Assembly (NCBI RefSeq): GCF_000948975.2
Contig: NZ_CP059735.1
Span: 1,674,001 to 1,738,000 of the forward strand
DNA from: Thalassomonas actiniarum
Lineage (GTDB): Bacteria > Pseudomonadota > Gammaproteobacteria > Enterobacterales > Alteromonadaceae
Reading direction: 5' to 3'
Length of the DNA stretch: 64,000 nucleotides
The notes under the pieces are model-generated. The model was not told where the DNA came from. It worked only from the letters and a program-made list of their open reading frames with translations, and did no database searches. Position 1 is the stretch's first letter, and every line of letters starts with the position of its first letter. The translations under genes and the position numbers were made by a program. Below are positions 16,995 to 25,674 of this stretch, piece by piece.

Positions 16995-18158
16995 TCAATA
17001 ACGGACAACCAGGTCGTTTATCTGGATATTGCCCAGTAAATGATCATCGGTTGTGGTGGCGCTCGCACTTTGCCGGTTAACCTGAGTGACTTTGACTTTA
17101 TAAGAGCTGACATTAAAGCCGGCATATTGTTTACCGTTATCCGCTTGAAAATTATTCAGGTGTAATAAGGAAAATTCATCACCAATCTTAACACCGTGCT
17201 GGCTGCCTAAATTGAAGGTGAGTTCATTACCGCTGACCTTGACGATTTTACCCCGGGTGGGCTCACACATCATATTCTCATCAAGCAGGCGGACAAATTC
17301 ATTCAGGGTTTGCTCTGTCATTAAGCCATAGTGGCTTTGCCAGAAATCTCTCCCGGCTAAATCTACTACCTGGCGGCGGCCAAAGCTCCAGGGAGCTTTT
17401 CTTTGATATTGTTTTTCCAGGATCATCTCGCCGTTGATGCCGTTATATAGATAGAAAGATAAGCCCAAGTGACGGTCATACATGTTTTCCTGCCAAAACT
17501 GCCATTGGTTGTTATTTTCATTGGCAAAAGATAAGTCGGCTATTTCTGTAAACAGTATGTACTGACTGTCGGTGAGATCCGCCAGCGACATACTCAGGGC
17601 TTTAATTTCTTCGTATGCCAGGCTCTGGTTAAGTCTGGAGAAATTGGTTTTGTTTTTAAGGGCGAGCTTGGTTTTTATATACTGGCTGTCTGATTTTATT
17701 TTTTTAGAGAGTACTTTCATTAACATAGCGTCAAGGGCATAGATCTCTCCGATATTTGCCTGCTCCCTGTGTATTAAGTTGCTTTTGGTCAATAGCAGGG
17801 ACTTTCTAAAGTCAGCAGAAAAGCATTGTTTTTCCTGTGGAAAGATATCCGCCCGGATAGTGATGTTTACCTGGTTACCGCTATAGCTCTCATCAATTAT
17901 TTCGATGGAATTAACGCTGCCGCTGGCCCTGATACTCAGTTCATCCTGTAACAGTAAACCGTTTACGACTTGCTGAATGCTAGATACCGAAGCTCCTGCG
18001 ACTAACAGGGCTTTTTTCAGGGCATTCTCCATCGCCAGGGTCCGTGCAGTGGCCTTATCATTATCAAGGACAAAAGCTTGCCCCTGCGTTTCATACCACT
18101 GGCTGTTCACGGAAAAACTTGATACAACTAAAGCAAATATAACTAGCCATTGACGCAT
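16995..18158 (-). CDS. flgT: Flagellar assembly protein FlgT
   Basis: A 387-residue periplasmic protein with a signal peptide (about 1-19, ending VNSQW). FlgT forms the H-ring around the LP ring of sodium- or proton-driven polar flagella and helps recruit motor parts. The N-terminal region (EGQ-like WYETQGQAFVLDNDKATART, then AMENALKKALLVAGASV) is the FlgT-N fold, and the middle and C-terminal beta parts end with VKIGDEFSLLHL, as in Vibrio FlgT. The gene is divergent from flgP, with a sigma-54 promoter at 18202-18218, 44 bp upstream. Two Cys (CFSADF and MMCEPT) could form a disulfide as in Vibrio FlgT. flgO, often beside flgT and flgP in Vibrio, is absent here. Confidence 0.88.
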   Translation of the reverse strand: MRQWLVIFALVVSSFSVNSQWYETQGQAFVLDNDKATARTLAMENALKKALLVAGASVSSIQQVVNGLLLQDELSIRASGSVNSIEIIDESYSGNQVNITIRADIFPQEKQCFSADFRKSLLLTKSNLIHREQANIGEIYALDAMLMKVLSKKIKSDSQYIKTKLALKNKTNFSRLNQSLAYEEIKALSMSLADLTDSQYILFTEIADLSFANENNNQWQFWQENMYDRHLGLSFYLYNGINGEMILEKQYQRKAPWSFGRRQVVDLAGRDFWQSHYGLMTEQTLNEFVRLLDENMMCEPTRGKIVKVSGNELTFNLGSQHGVKIGDEFSLLHLNNFQADNGKQYAGFNVSSYKVKVTQVNRQSASATTTDDHLLGNIQINDLVVRY

Positions 18159-18201
18159 ATTGATTTCACTTCTTTGAGGGATCTATTCATGCTCTTCAAT
18201 A

Positions 18202-18218
18202 TGCAGGTTCTGTGCCTG
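18202..18218 (-). promoter_or_regulatory. Sigma-54 promoter of flgT
   Basis: On the minus strand AGGCACAGAACCTGCAT has GG-N10-GC spacing. It is almost the same as the element in front of flrB (TTGGCACAGAAGCTGCAT). The start codon is 44 bp downstream. Confidence 0.75.
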
Positions 18219-18244
18219 CTTGATTATTTACTGTTAAGTGGGTT

Positions 18245-18260
18245 TTGGCATGGAATATGC
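18245..18260 (+). promoter_or_regulatory. Sigma-54-like promoter toward flgP
   Basis: TTGGCATGGAATATGC has GG-N10-GC spacing, back-to-back with the flgT promoter. It would give flgP a leader of about 320 nt, which contains a short hairpin (GCAGAG/CTCTGC, 18496-18512). Confidence 0.5.
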
Positions 18261-18589
18261 CTACTCATAATCATAGTGAGGATTCGGCTCATCAAGCCTG
18301 TATTGTTATTTTAACCGGTGGACTGTTTTGCAATAGAGAGTTTATCCGGGCAGGGAGCGCGGAGCTGGAAAACAGCACGAGAGTTTGTAAAACAAGCCTG
18401 GGGCTAAGTGATTGCAGATGTCAGATAATTGACATAAAAGCAGAGCAGCTGAAGCCGTGGTTTATAGCACTAAGTTGCCTCCCGGGTATGGAAAAGCAGA
18501 GCTTTACTCTGCGCCGGTATACAAGCGCTAATTATCATAACCTGACAATAATGTCTGTGGTTGTAGTATTGAAACATATGGTAAAGATT

Positions 18590-19057
18590 ATGAATAAAGT
18601 TAACGGTAAAGTGATACTTCTGACCTTGTCTCTGGGGTTGGTCTCTGGTTGCTCTTCGGTTTATGATAAGCATGTGTCATGGGAGTCGGTTGAACCGGAA
18701 ACTTTTCCGGTGATCCATGCGGTAGGTTATGCGCCTATCAGTTTGCAGAAATCCGAGCATGAAACCCAACGTATGCTGATGGCGATAAAAGCATCCAAAT
18801 TGGCGGCTTATGCCGAACTGGCAGAACAGGTATACGGTCAGCAAGTAAGCAGCAAGGTATCCATGGCGGATTTGTTGGTCCAGAACAATCAGCTGTCGTC
18901 TTCGGTGCAGGGAGTGATCCGCGGGGCTAAAGTTGTTAAAAGTTATGCTGTTGGCGATACCTATACCACAGAAATGACTTTAGATTTTAAAGAGGTCTAT
19001 GATATTTATCTGTCCTTTAAGCGGGATAAAAAAATCAAAAGCGTTAGATACTACTAA
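18590..19057 (+). CDS. flgP: Flagellar outer-membrane lipoprotein FlgP
   Basis: A 155-residue lipoprotein from the ATG at 18590 (signal GKVILLTLSLGLVSGC; an in-frame ATG at 18578 is possible, and the longer frame back to 18245 has no signal and no RBS). FlgP of the LPP20 family builds the basal disk or outer-membrane ring near the LP ring in Vibrio and Campylobacter and is needed for motility. Typical sequence: FPVIHAVGYAPISLQ, then the helix AIKASKLAAYAELAEQVYGQQV and SSVQGVIRGAKVVKSY. It converges with flgN, and a terminator lies between them. FlgO is not adjacent. Confidence 0.88.
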   Translation: MNKVNGKVILLTLSLGLVSGCSSVYDKHVSWESVEPETFPVIHAVGYAPISLQKSEHETQRMLMAIKASKLAAYAELAEQVYGQQVSSKVSMADLLVQNNQLSSSVQGVIRGAKVVKSYAVGDTYTTEMTLDFKEVYDIYLSFKRDKKIKSVRYY

Positions 19058-19116
19058 TAAGCGCAAGTCGTTTTTGCCGGCTATGGTAGCTGTTGTTGGA
19101 ATATTTTTTGGGTGGT

Positions 19117-19138
19117 GCCTGAAAATATCAGGCTTTTA
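19117..19138 (+). terminator. Terminator after flgP
   Basis: A GCCTGA/TCAGGC hairpin with loop AAATA followed by TTTT. It overlaps the stop codon of the convergent flgN gene. Confidence 0.6.
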
Positions 19139-19559
19139 ATCCTAAACTGCTTAAGCCACCGCTTTTTTTTCCTTTGCTGTCATAGGTAAGCGAGGTTTTG
19201 CTGTGACTTTCAAGCAGGCTGGTTTTCATGCGTTCAACCGTCAGTTGGGATTGCTGGATAATTTGACCGTTTAACTGATTTTGCTTTTGGCAAGACTCCA
19301 GTACCGAGGCGATAGTCTTTAATTCTTCACTAAACTTGCCGTCTCTTTTATCCTGAATAAATTGCCTGTTTTGGCCAATGTGGCTATCCAGGGTTTGAAT
19401 GGCCATTAACAGGTCATTTTTTTTCGCGGTAACTTCATTAAGCGCATCGGGAGACTGCTTGATGATAATGTCTTTTTCACTTTGCAATAATGTTTCTAAT
19501 GCCTGCAATTGGGATAATTGCCGGGCAAGAAGTTGTTCTGGGGTATTGTCAACAGACAT
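19128..19559 (-). CDS. flgN: Flagellar chaperone FlgN
   Basis: A 143-residue all-helical protein. FlgN is the cytoplasmic export chaperone for the hook-filament junction proteins FlgK and FlgL, both encoded downstream in this window. The sequence shows the FlgN pattern of a long N-terminal amphipathic helix (QLLARQLSQLQALETLLQSE) with Leu heptads, a central helix pair and a flexible C-terminus (SKGKKSGGLSSLGLKA) that binds cargo. It is 25 bp downstream of flgM and shares its sigma-28 promoter, the normal class III arrangement. A weaker candidate start further in is not needed. Confidence 0.85.
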   Translation of the reverse strand: MSVDNTPEQLLARQLSQLQALETLLQSEKDIIIKQSPDALNEVTAKKNDLLMAIQTLDSHIGQNRQFIQDKRDGKFSEELKTIASVLESCQKQNQLNGQIIQQSQLTVERMKTSLLESHSKTSLTYDSKGKKSGGLSSLGLKA

Positions 19560-19584
19560 AATGCCGGTGCCTTAGATTAGGAAG

Positions 19585-19896
19585 TTACAGCAAATTAAAC
19601 TCAAAGTTGGAGATGCTGGCTGCCAGTTTTTCCGGGTTGACTTTATATTCGCCGGAAGAAATGGCCATTTTTAATTTTTCAATTTTCTTTTGATCCATTA
19701 CCGGCGCATCCGCCGCTTTTTTCTGCAATTCAGTCAGCTGTTTTGCCTGCGGGGTAATAGAGACAGAATCCTGGCGGGCAAGTTTTGCCTGCTCGGCATT
19801 TGCTGCTTGTGCGCCGTCGCTTTTTACTTTTGATTGCTGTTCAAGGTTTTGCTTAACTTGATTGTTCGCATTCAAGTTATTGATATTAATGGCCAT
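19585..19896 (-). CDS. flgM: Anti-sigma-28 factor FlgM
   Basis: A 103-residue protein that binds FliA and is exported through the finished hook-basal body, releasing FliA to transcribe late genes. The N-terminus (MAININNLNANNQVKQNL) is a typical export signal. The C-terminal half (DQKKIEKLKMAISSGEYKVNPEKLAASISNFE) is the FliA-binding FlgM helix pattern. The gene has its own sigma-28 promoter (19936-19962), giving the well-known autoregulatory loop, besides read-through from flgA. Confidence 0.92.
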   Translation of the reverse strand: MAININNLNANNQVKQNLEQQSKVKSDGAQAANAEQAKLARQDSVSITPQAKQLTELQKKAADAPVMDQKKIEKLKMAISSGEYKVNPEKLAASISNFEFNLL

Positions 19897-19935
19897 AATA
19901 AGTTCCCATGCAACTCGTCATTTTCTACTATCTTG

Positions 19936-19962
19936 TTATCGGCAAAACTTGAGATAACTTTA
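19936..19962 (-). promoter_or_regulatory. Sigma-28 (FliA) promoter of flgM
   Basis: On the minus strand TAAA (19962-19959), 15 bp spacer, GCCGATAA (19943-19936): an exact consensus match. It lies between flgA and flgM, about 40 bp before the flgM start. Confidence 0.88.
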
Positions 19963-19968
19963 GAAAAA

Positions 19969-20661
19969 TTATAAATCAATTATTACCTGGTTAATAGCAC
20001 TAATTCTGGCGCTGATGGTTTTACCTGAGCGCTTGTTCTTAACCCGGATCTGTTCACCGATATTACCGTCTTTAAGGGCGATGCCCGAGGTTTTAATGGA
20101 AAAGTCGTCTGAGCGGGCAATAATAGTGACACTGTCACCTTTGCACACCATACAGATATTCCTCTTGGTAATTAAGGTGCCCTTTGAAATCGACCTTTTA
20201 GCTTTGCCGCCAATCAGGTTATCGGTATTATCCTGCCATTCACCGCGTATTTTCTTTTGCTGGTGGTAGGCTAATTCAAGGTTGCTGTTGTCGAGTAAGC
20301 TGCCTTTGCTGATATTTTCTTTGGCAACAACAACCGCAATGGTGTTGATGATTTTCACCGGCAGATAAATGTACCATGACTTTGAATCAACACAACTTAT
20401 TTTAATATTTACGTTTCGGCTATTGTGATTTTCAGGTATATTTGCCTGTAGTGGTGATTCGCATGGTTTGATCTGTATCCTGGGGTCTATCGCGGATACT
20501 ATCACTTCCATTTTTCCGTTGGGCGGTGCGGTAATGTGTTTTTCGACATATTTTTTGGCAAAATTTTCGATATAGGACCTGTCAAAAGTCATTGAATGAA
20601 CTGATATTGACATCAAAGTGACTAATGATAAAAATGGTATAAAAATCTTTATTTTGCTCAT
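19969..20661 (-). CDS. flgA: Flagellar P-ring chaperone FlgA
   Basis: A 230-residue periplasmic chaperone for FlgI assembly into the P ring. A signal peptide (KIKIFIPFLSLVTLMSISVHS, about 1-24) precedes the mature chain. The C-terminal SAF domain carries the family motifs: VVAKENISKGSLLDNSNLEL, SISKGTLITKRNI and, near the end, VKNKRSGKTISARI with hydrophobic strands. Length is normal. The gene is divergent from cheV and 72 bp upstream of flgM. Confidence 0.9.
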   Translation of the reverse strand: MSKIKIFIPFLSLVTLMSISVHSMTFDRSYIENFAKKYVEKHITAPPNGKMEVIVSAIDPRIQIKPCESPLQANIPENHNSRNVNIKISCVDSKSWYIYLPVKIINTIAVVVAKENISKGSLLDNSNLELAYHQQKKIRGEWQDNTDNLIGGKAKRSISKGTLITKRNICMVCKGDSVTIIARSDDFSIKTSGIALKDGNIGEQIRVKNKRSGKTISARISAINQVIIDL

Positions 20662-20841
20662 AAATTTTATGTTCTATATGCTAGGGAAATACAAATACTG
20701 GGCTATGCTTAATTTAAGCTAATGTAATTACAATTTGTGTCAAATAAAAGGCACATATCTTCGAATTTACATTTACTATCAAGAAATGTGCCTTATCTAA
20801 TTATTCTATATATTAGGGGCATGGTTCGAAACGAGGTTTTT

Positions 20842-21768
20842 ATGGCAGGCATTTTAGATTCAGTGAACCAGCGAACTCAGTTGGTTGGACAAAACAGACT
20901 CGAATTATTGATGTTTAAATTGGTGGGCAGACAGCGGTTTGGTATCAATGTTTTTAAAGTGCGGGAAGTACTGCAATGTCCTCGTTTGACCAACTTACCC
21001 AAGCAAGATAAATATATCAAAGGGGTTGCCCATATCCGGGGACAGACCATTTCGGTGATTGATTTGAGTAAGGCCACCGGTGGCCCTGAGATACAACAAA
21101 CCGATGATTGCTTTATTATTATCGCCGAGTATAACCGCAGTGTTCAGGGGTTTTTAGTTTCCGGGGTGGAGCGTATTATCAATATTCGCTGGCAAGATAT
21201 TTTACCGCCGCCTGAAGGGGCGGGGAAATCCAGTTATTTAACCGCGGTTACAGAAATTGACGAAGAAATGGTGTCAATTTTAGATGTGGAAAAGATTTTA
21301 AATGAGATCAGCCCGGTGTCGACCGAACTCAGTGAAGAAATTGTTGATGAAACGGTCGGTGAAAGCATCGGTGATAAAGTGATCATGATAGCCGACGACT
21401 CCACCGTTGCCCGCAACCAGGTGCGCCGGGCACTTGAACCTTTGGGGTTGAATATGGTGCTGGCAAAAAATGGCCAGGATGCCCTGGATCAGCTTAAGGC
21501 CATAGATGCTGAATGTGAGCATGCTATCGGTGAAAAAGTCGCCTTGCTGATCTCGGATATCGAAATGCCGGAAATGGACGGTTATACCTTAACCGCTGAA
21601 ATTAAAAGTAATGAAAGGTTGCGTGATATGCCGGTGATCCTGCATACCTCCCTCAGTGGTGTTTTTAATAATGCCATGGTGGAAAAAGTGGGGGCCCAGG
21701 ATTTTATTCCCAAGTTTCATCCGGACGAGCTGGCAACTGCCGTGAAAAAATGGTTGAAAATTGACTAG
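20842..21768 (+). CDS. cheV: Chemotaxis coupling protein CheV
   Basis: A 308-residue protein (start chosen at 20842, which has an ACGAGG RBS; in-frame codons further upstream at 20737 lack one). The N-terminal CheW domain (about 15-170; KVREVLQCPRL, GVAHIRGQTISVIDLS) couples receptors to CheA. The C-terminal receiver (about 185-305) has the acidic pocket DDS, the phospho-Asp motif SDIEMPEMDG and Lys (PKFHP). In gammaproteobacteria CheV-CheR-flgB is a common order and CheV acts in adaptation. It lies 41 bp upstream of cheR. Confidence 0.93.
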   Translation: MAGILDSVNQRTQLVGQNRLELLMFKLVGRQRFGINVFKVREVLQCPRLTNLPKQDKYIKGVAHIRGQTISVIDLSKATGGPEIQQTDDCFIIIAEYNRSVQGFLVSGVERIINIRWQDILPPPEGAGKSSYLTAVTEIDEEMVSILDVEKILNEISPVSTELSEEIVDETVGESIGDKVIMIADDSTVARNQVRRALEPLGLNMVLAKNGQDALDQLKAIDAECEHAIGEKVALLISDIEMPEMDGYTLTAEIKSNERLRDMPVILHTSLSGVFNNAMVEKVGAQDFIPKFHPDELATAVKKWLKID

Positions 21769-21809
21769 AGCGTTAATGTTGGCAGTAATTAAACAAGCAG
21801 GTGCATATA

Positions 21810-22643
21810 GTGTTATCTAAGGAGCTTGATGATAAAAGTTATCATCAGTTTAGAACTTTTCTCGAACAGCAATGCGGCATAGTGCTCGGGGAAAATAAGC
21901 AATATCTGGTAAAAAGTCGTTTAGCCCCTTTAATGGCCAAATTTGAGGTCGCTACCTTAGGCGCTCTGGTCAGTAGAACCCTGTCTCCGGTAGAGCGGCA
22001 ATTACGTGCCGCTGTTATAGATGCCATGACCACCAATGAAACCTTATGGTTTCGCGATGATTATCCTTTTGAATTATTAAAAAAACGTCTGTTGCCGGAA
22101 TTTACCGGCCGCAGGACACCGGTAAAAATATGGTCGGCGGCCAGCTCTTCCGGGCAGGAGCCCTATTCCATTGCTATGTCGGTGCTGGAAATGCAGCAAT
22201 CCCAGCCGGGGGCTTTTCCCGGCGGCGTGCAAATCACCGGCACAGATATCTCCAATACCATGCTTGAGCATTGTAAATATGGCCATTATGACAGTTTGGC
22301 AATAGTGCGCGGTTTGTCGGCGGAAAGAAAACGTCAGTTTTTTGAACCGGGCGACAATGGTATGTATAAGGTGAAAGACCAGGTCAAAAAAATGGTCAAC
22401 TTCAGGCAGCTTAACCTGTTGGGCAGCTATAGCCTGATAGGACGCTTTGATATTGTGTTTTGCCGCAATGTGCTTATCTACTTTTCCCCGGAAATTAAAG
22501 CCAAGATCCTGAGTCAAATTCATGGCTCTTTGAATAATAAAGGTTATTTATTTCTCGGCGCCTCCGAATCTCTCTCCGGACTCAACCAGGATTTTGACAT
22601 GCTGCGTTGTAATCCCGGCATCGTTTATCAGAAAAAAACGTAA
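21810..22643 (+). CDS. cheR: Chemotaxis protein methyltransferase CheR
   Basis: A SAM-dependent enzyme that methylates glutamates of chemoreceptors. The 277-residue version starts at GTG 21810, which has AGGTG six bases upstream; GTG 21801, three codons earlier, is the alternative. The N-terminal helical domain is short (about 75 residues). The SAM domain shows IWSAASSSGQEPYSIAM (motif I), GTDIS and FDIVFCRNVLIYF, and closes with YLFLGASESL. No C-terminal receptor-tethering domain or pentapeptide binder is evident. It is directly upstream of flgB. Confidence 0.92.
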   Translation: MLSKELDDKSYHQFRTFLEQQCGIVLGENKQYLVKSRLAPLMAKFEVATLGALVSRTLSPVERQLRAAVIDAMTTNETLWFRDDYPFELLKKRLLPEFTGRRTPVKIWSAASSSGQEPYSIAMSVLEMQQSQPGAFPGGVQITGTDISNTMLEHCKYGHYDSLAIVRGLSAERKRQFFEPGDNGMYKVKDQVKKMVNFRQLNLLGSYSLIGRFDIVFCRNVLIYFSPEIKAKILSQIHGSLNNKGYLFLGASESLSGLNQDFDMLRCNPGIVYQKKT

Positions 22644-22658
22644 ATTTGACGTTTAGCC

Positions 22659-22674
22659 TTGGCATAATTATTGA
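22659..22674 (+). promoter_or_regulatory. Probable sigma-54 promoter of flgB operon
   Basis: TTGGCATAATTATTGA has a good -24 box, but the -12 box reads GA instead of GC. It is 33 bp before the flgB start and after the cheR stop. Confidence 0.5.
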
Positions 22675-22706
22675 ATGAGTACTGTCATCTAATTGGAGGT
22701 GGCAGT

Positions 22707-23105
22707 ATGGCTATTAATCTTGACAAGGCATTTGGACTTCACGCAGACGGGCTGGTATTACGCTCAAAGCGTGCCGAAGTCATTGCCAGTAATATCGCAA
22801 ATGCGGATACCCCAGGGTATAAAGCAAAAGGGATGGACTTTCAAAAAGCCCTTGCTCAAGCCTCTCAAAGACAATCTATGGGTATGACCCGCACCAATGA
22901 AAAACACTTTGATGTTCGCATGGAACTTAATAATGGTGTGGAGTTTCGGGTGCCTGATCAGCCGGATACTGGTGATGGTAATACCGTAGATGTACAAGTG
23001 GAACGAAACTTGTATCTAGAAAATTCATTAGAATACCAATCAAGCTTTCAATTCCTTAACGGACGTATCAAGGGACTGAAAAAAGCGATCACCGGAGGGC
23101 AATAA
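22707..23105 (+). CDS. flgB: Flagellar proximal rod protein FlgB
   Basis: A 132-residue rod protein that starts the rod on the MS ring together with FlgC, FlgF and FliE. The ATG at 22707 is used since GGAGGT lies 7-12 bp before it. Family signature in the first helix: EVIASNIANADTPGYKAKGMDF. No signal peptide, as for other T3SS-exported rod parts. The C-terminus (NLYLENSLEYQSSFQFLNG) makes the coiled-coil terminal helix. Only 2 bp separate it from flgC. Confidence 0.95.
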   Translation: MAINLDKAFGLHADGLVLRSKRAEVIASNIANADTPGYKAKGMDFQKALAQASQRQSMGMTRTNEKHFDVRMELNNGVEFRVPDQPDTGDGNTVDVQVERNLYLENSLEYQSSFQFLNGRIKGLKKAITGGQ

Positions 23106-23107
23106 CA

Positions 23108-23527
23108 ATGAGCCTGTTTAACGTTTTTGACATTACCGGCACTGGCATGAGCGCACAATCAGTGCGTTTGAATACCACTGCAAGTAACATCGCAAATGCC
23201 GATAGTGTCAGCAGTAGTATCGACCAAACTTACCGGGCCCGGCATCCGGTTTTTGCCGCAGAGATGCAAAAAGCTGCCGGGGGGCAAAATGCTTCCGTCG
23301 GTGTGAATGTCCTTGGCATAGTCGAAAGTGATAAACCGCTTAATGTTGAGTATTCTCCCGAACATCCCATGGCTGACAGCGACGGTTATATTTATAAGCC
23401 CAATGTCAATGTTATTGAAGAAATGACCAACATGATCTCGGCGTCGCGCTCTTACCAGACCAATGTCCAGGTGGCGGAGTCGGCAAAAAGCATGGTAACG
23501 AAAACCCTGACCTTAGGCCAAAGGTAA
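23108..23527 (+). CDS. flgC: Flagellar proximal rod protein FlgC
   Basis: A 139-residue rod component. The N-terminal rod signature (TTASNIANADSVSSSIDQTYRA) and the C-terminal helix (VNVIEEMTNMISASRSYQTNVQ) are family-typical. Starts immediately after flgB with which it is translationally linked. Confidence 0.95.
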   Translation: MSLFNVFDITGTGMSAQSVRLNTTASNIANADSVSSSIDQTYRARHPVFAAEMQKAAGGQNASVGVNVLGIVESDKPLNVEYSPEHPMADSDGYIYKPNVNVIEEMTNMISASRSYQTNVQVAESAKSMVTKTLTLGQR

Positions 23528-23544
23528 CTGATTAGGAGCGCAAT

Positions 23545-24234
23545 ATGGTGGATACAGTAAGTGGCGGTAGTGCCCTAGACAGTCTGCGTTGGCAACAGGA
23601 AAGCTATAAAGTTGCCGATAAAGATGACGGTATGCTGACGCAGGAAGATTTCTTTGCCCTATTAACCAAAGAGCTTTCCTATCAGGATCCGACCAAGCCG
23701 GTGGAAAATAACGAAATGATCTCGCAAATGACCGCTTTTTCAACCACAGACGGAGTCACCCAGTTAAACGATCAGTTTACTGACTTTGCCTCTTCGATGT
23801 CTTCGGGACAGGCGTTGCAGGCCTCGTCCCTGGTGGGTCGCAGTGTTATGGTGGAAGATAACAGCTTTACCCTGGCAGAAGGTGAAATGCCCAAAGGTAA
23901 ACTTATTACCGAAGAGCCTGCCAGCAGTGTAGTGATTTATGTTGAAAATGCTGCCGGTGAAGTGGTACAGACGGTACCGGTAGGCAATATAGGTAGCGGC
24001 GAGTCTTCCTTTACCTGGGATGGTACTGAATCAAGCGGTTATGCGGCGCCTCCCGGAGATTACCGTTTCCGTGTTGCCGGGTTAGTTGACGGTAAGGCCT
24101 CTGAATTGCAGGCCATGACTTACCGTAAAGTCGACAGTGTCACCCTGGCAGGTGCCGGCGGTAATATTTTATTAAATTTAAATGGTGGTAGCTCAATGGC
24201 GTTGTCTGACGTTGTTGAAGTATCCGAAGGTTAA
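23545..24234 (+). CDS. flgD: Flagellar hook-capping protein FlgD
   Basis: A 229-residue scaffold that caps the growing hook and is discarded later. The N-terminus has the conserved FlgD block (LTQEDFFALLTKELSYQDPTKPVENNEMISQM). The C-terminal half (about 85-229) is the FlgD Ig-like plus Tudor-like part (ASSVVIYVENAAGEVVQTV, TWDGTESSGYAAPPGDYRF). The gene is 17 bp after flgC and 28 bp before flgE. Confidence 0.94.
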   Translation: MVDTVSGGSALDSLRWQQESYKVADKDDGMLTQEDFFALLTKELSYQDPTKPVENNEMISQMTAFSTTDGVTQLNDQFTDFASSMSSGQALQASSLVGRSVMVEDNSFTLAEGEMPKGKLITEEPASSVVIYVENAAGEVVQTVPVGNIGSGESSFTWDGTESSGYAAPPGDYRFRVAGLVDGKASELQAMTYRKVDSVTLAGAGGNILLNLNGGSSMALSDVVEVSEG

Positions 24235-24262
24235 TCCAAAGTAGTTTTTCTGGAGTGTAATT

Positions 24263-25654
24263 ATGTCTTTTAATGTAGCCTTGAGCGGGTTGAACGCTGC
24301 TCAGAAAGATCTTGATGTAACGTCTAACAATATCGCCAACGTGAACACCACGGGCTTTAAAGAATCACGTGCCGAGTTTGTCGATGTGTATGCTTCTTCT
24401 TTATTAGCCTCGGGTAAAACCAAAGTTGGTGACGGTGTGTTAACCTCGGAAGTGGCCCAGCAATTTTCCCAGGGCAGCGTGCAGTTTACTACCAATGCGC
24501 TGGATTTAGCGATCACCGGCAACGGCTTCTTCGCTACCGTACCGACCCTGGACAGTGTCGATAAGTCCTATACCCGTGCCGGTGAGTTTAAACTTAACGA
24601 CAGTAATTTTATTGTCAACTCTGCCGGGGAGTTCTTGTTGGGTTTTCCGGTAAATGCTGACGGCTCTTCCGCTTCGGTAAGTTTAAGTACGGCAGAGCCG
24701 ATACAAATCCCGACCTCTTCCGGCGCACCGACCAAGACCAGCGAAGTGGATATTAAAATGAACTTGCCGGCGGGGGATGCCATTGCCGGTCCGATTGCCG
24801 AGTTCGATCATACAGATCCGCTGACTTATAACCATTCTACTTCGGTAACCATTTACGACTCGCTCGGTGACAGTCACGTGATGACGTATTATTTTGTGAA
24901 GGAAACGCCGACGGCAACAGAGAACCCCTGGATGATGTTTGCCGCCGTCGATGGTCAACTGGTGGATATTGATGACGGTAGCGGCGCCGGTGCTGTTGCA
25001 GAAGGGCGTGTCGGTGGTGGTACACCGGCGACTGTGCCGACGGTCAATGGTGCGCGACTTTATTTTGATCCCTCGGGCGACTTTATCCGCCAGGAGCCGG
25101 ATTTGACCGAAGGGGGCATAGTCACTGAAGCCTTAGCTACTGACTCTTCCGGTAACCCTTTACTGGTCAACGGTTCAGATACGACGCAGACCATAGAGAT
25201 TGATTTTAATATCGATGGTACCGGCCCGAATGCCAATGAGCCGACTCAGTTTGCCTCAAACTTTGAAGTGACGGCGTTAGAGCAGGATGGTTTGGCTGTG
25301 GGCCGGTTAACCGGCATTGAAATCGACAGCGACGGCCTGGTGCTGGCGAAGTACAGTAACGGTACTTCGACGCCATTGCAGCGTATTGGCCTGGTTAATT
25401 TTGCCAATGAGCAGGGACTGACCCAGGTCGGCGGTACCTCGTGGAAGGAAAGTGTCGCCTCGGGCGAAGGGCTGGCGGGCGAAGCGGGCTCAGGAACCTT
25501 CGGTACCATTAATTCGCAGGCCCTGGAGCAGTCCAATGTGAACCTGACGACCGAGCTGATTGATTTAATCTCTGCTCAGCGTAATTTCCAGGCGAACTCA
25601 AGGGCTCTGGAAGTGGATAACCAGCTGAATCAAACCATATTGCAAATCAGGTAA
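24263..25654 (+). CDS. flgE: Flagellar hook protein FlgE
   Basis: A 463-residue protein that polymerises into the hook. The N-terminal motif (GLNAAQKDLDVTSNNIANVNT) and the C-terminal D0 helix (ELIDLISAQRNFQANSRALEV) are family signatures. Longer than the E. coli protein (402) because of extra length in the middle D1/D2 domains, which are normally variable. Last gene before a terminator and a 439-bp gap, so flgB-E form the first transcript. Confidence 0.95.
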   Translation: MSFNVALSGLNAAQKDLDVTSNNIANVNTTGFKESRAEFVDVYASSLLASGKTKVGDGVLTSEVAQQFSQGSVQFTTNALDLAITGNGFFATVPTLDSVDKSYTRAGEFKLNDSNFIVNSAGEFLLGFPVNADGSSASVSLSTAEPIQIPTSSGAPTKTSEVDIKMNLPAGDAIAGPIAEFDHTDPLTYNHSTSVTIYDSLGDSHVMTYYFVKETPTATENPWMMFAAVDGQLVDIDDGSGAGAVAEGRVGGGTPATVPTVNGARLYFDPSGDFIRQEPDLTEGGIVTEALATDSSGNPLLVNGSDTTQTIEIDFNIDGTGPNANEPTQFASNFEVTALEQDGLAVGRLTGIEIDSDGLVLAKYSNGTSTPLQRIGLVNFANEQGLTQVGGTSWKESVASGEGLAGEAGSGTFGTINSQALEQSNVNLTTELIDLISAQRNFQANSRALEVDNQLNQTILQIR

Positions 25655-25674
25655 TATTCTTTTCTTGGTGATTG

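Noticed and set aside
18245-18589. N-terminal extension of FlgP to 18245
   Set aside because: The extension contains the sigma-54 element, lacks an RBS and hides the lipoprotein signal that starts at 18590.
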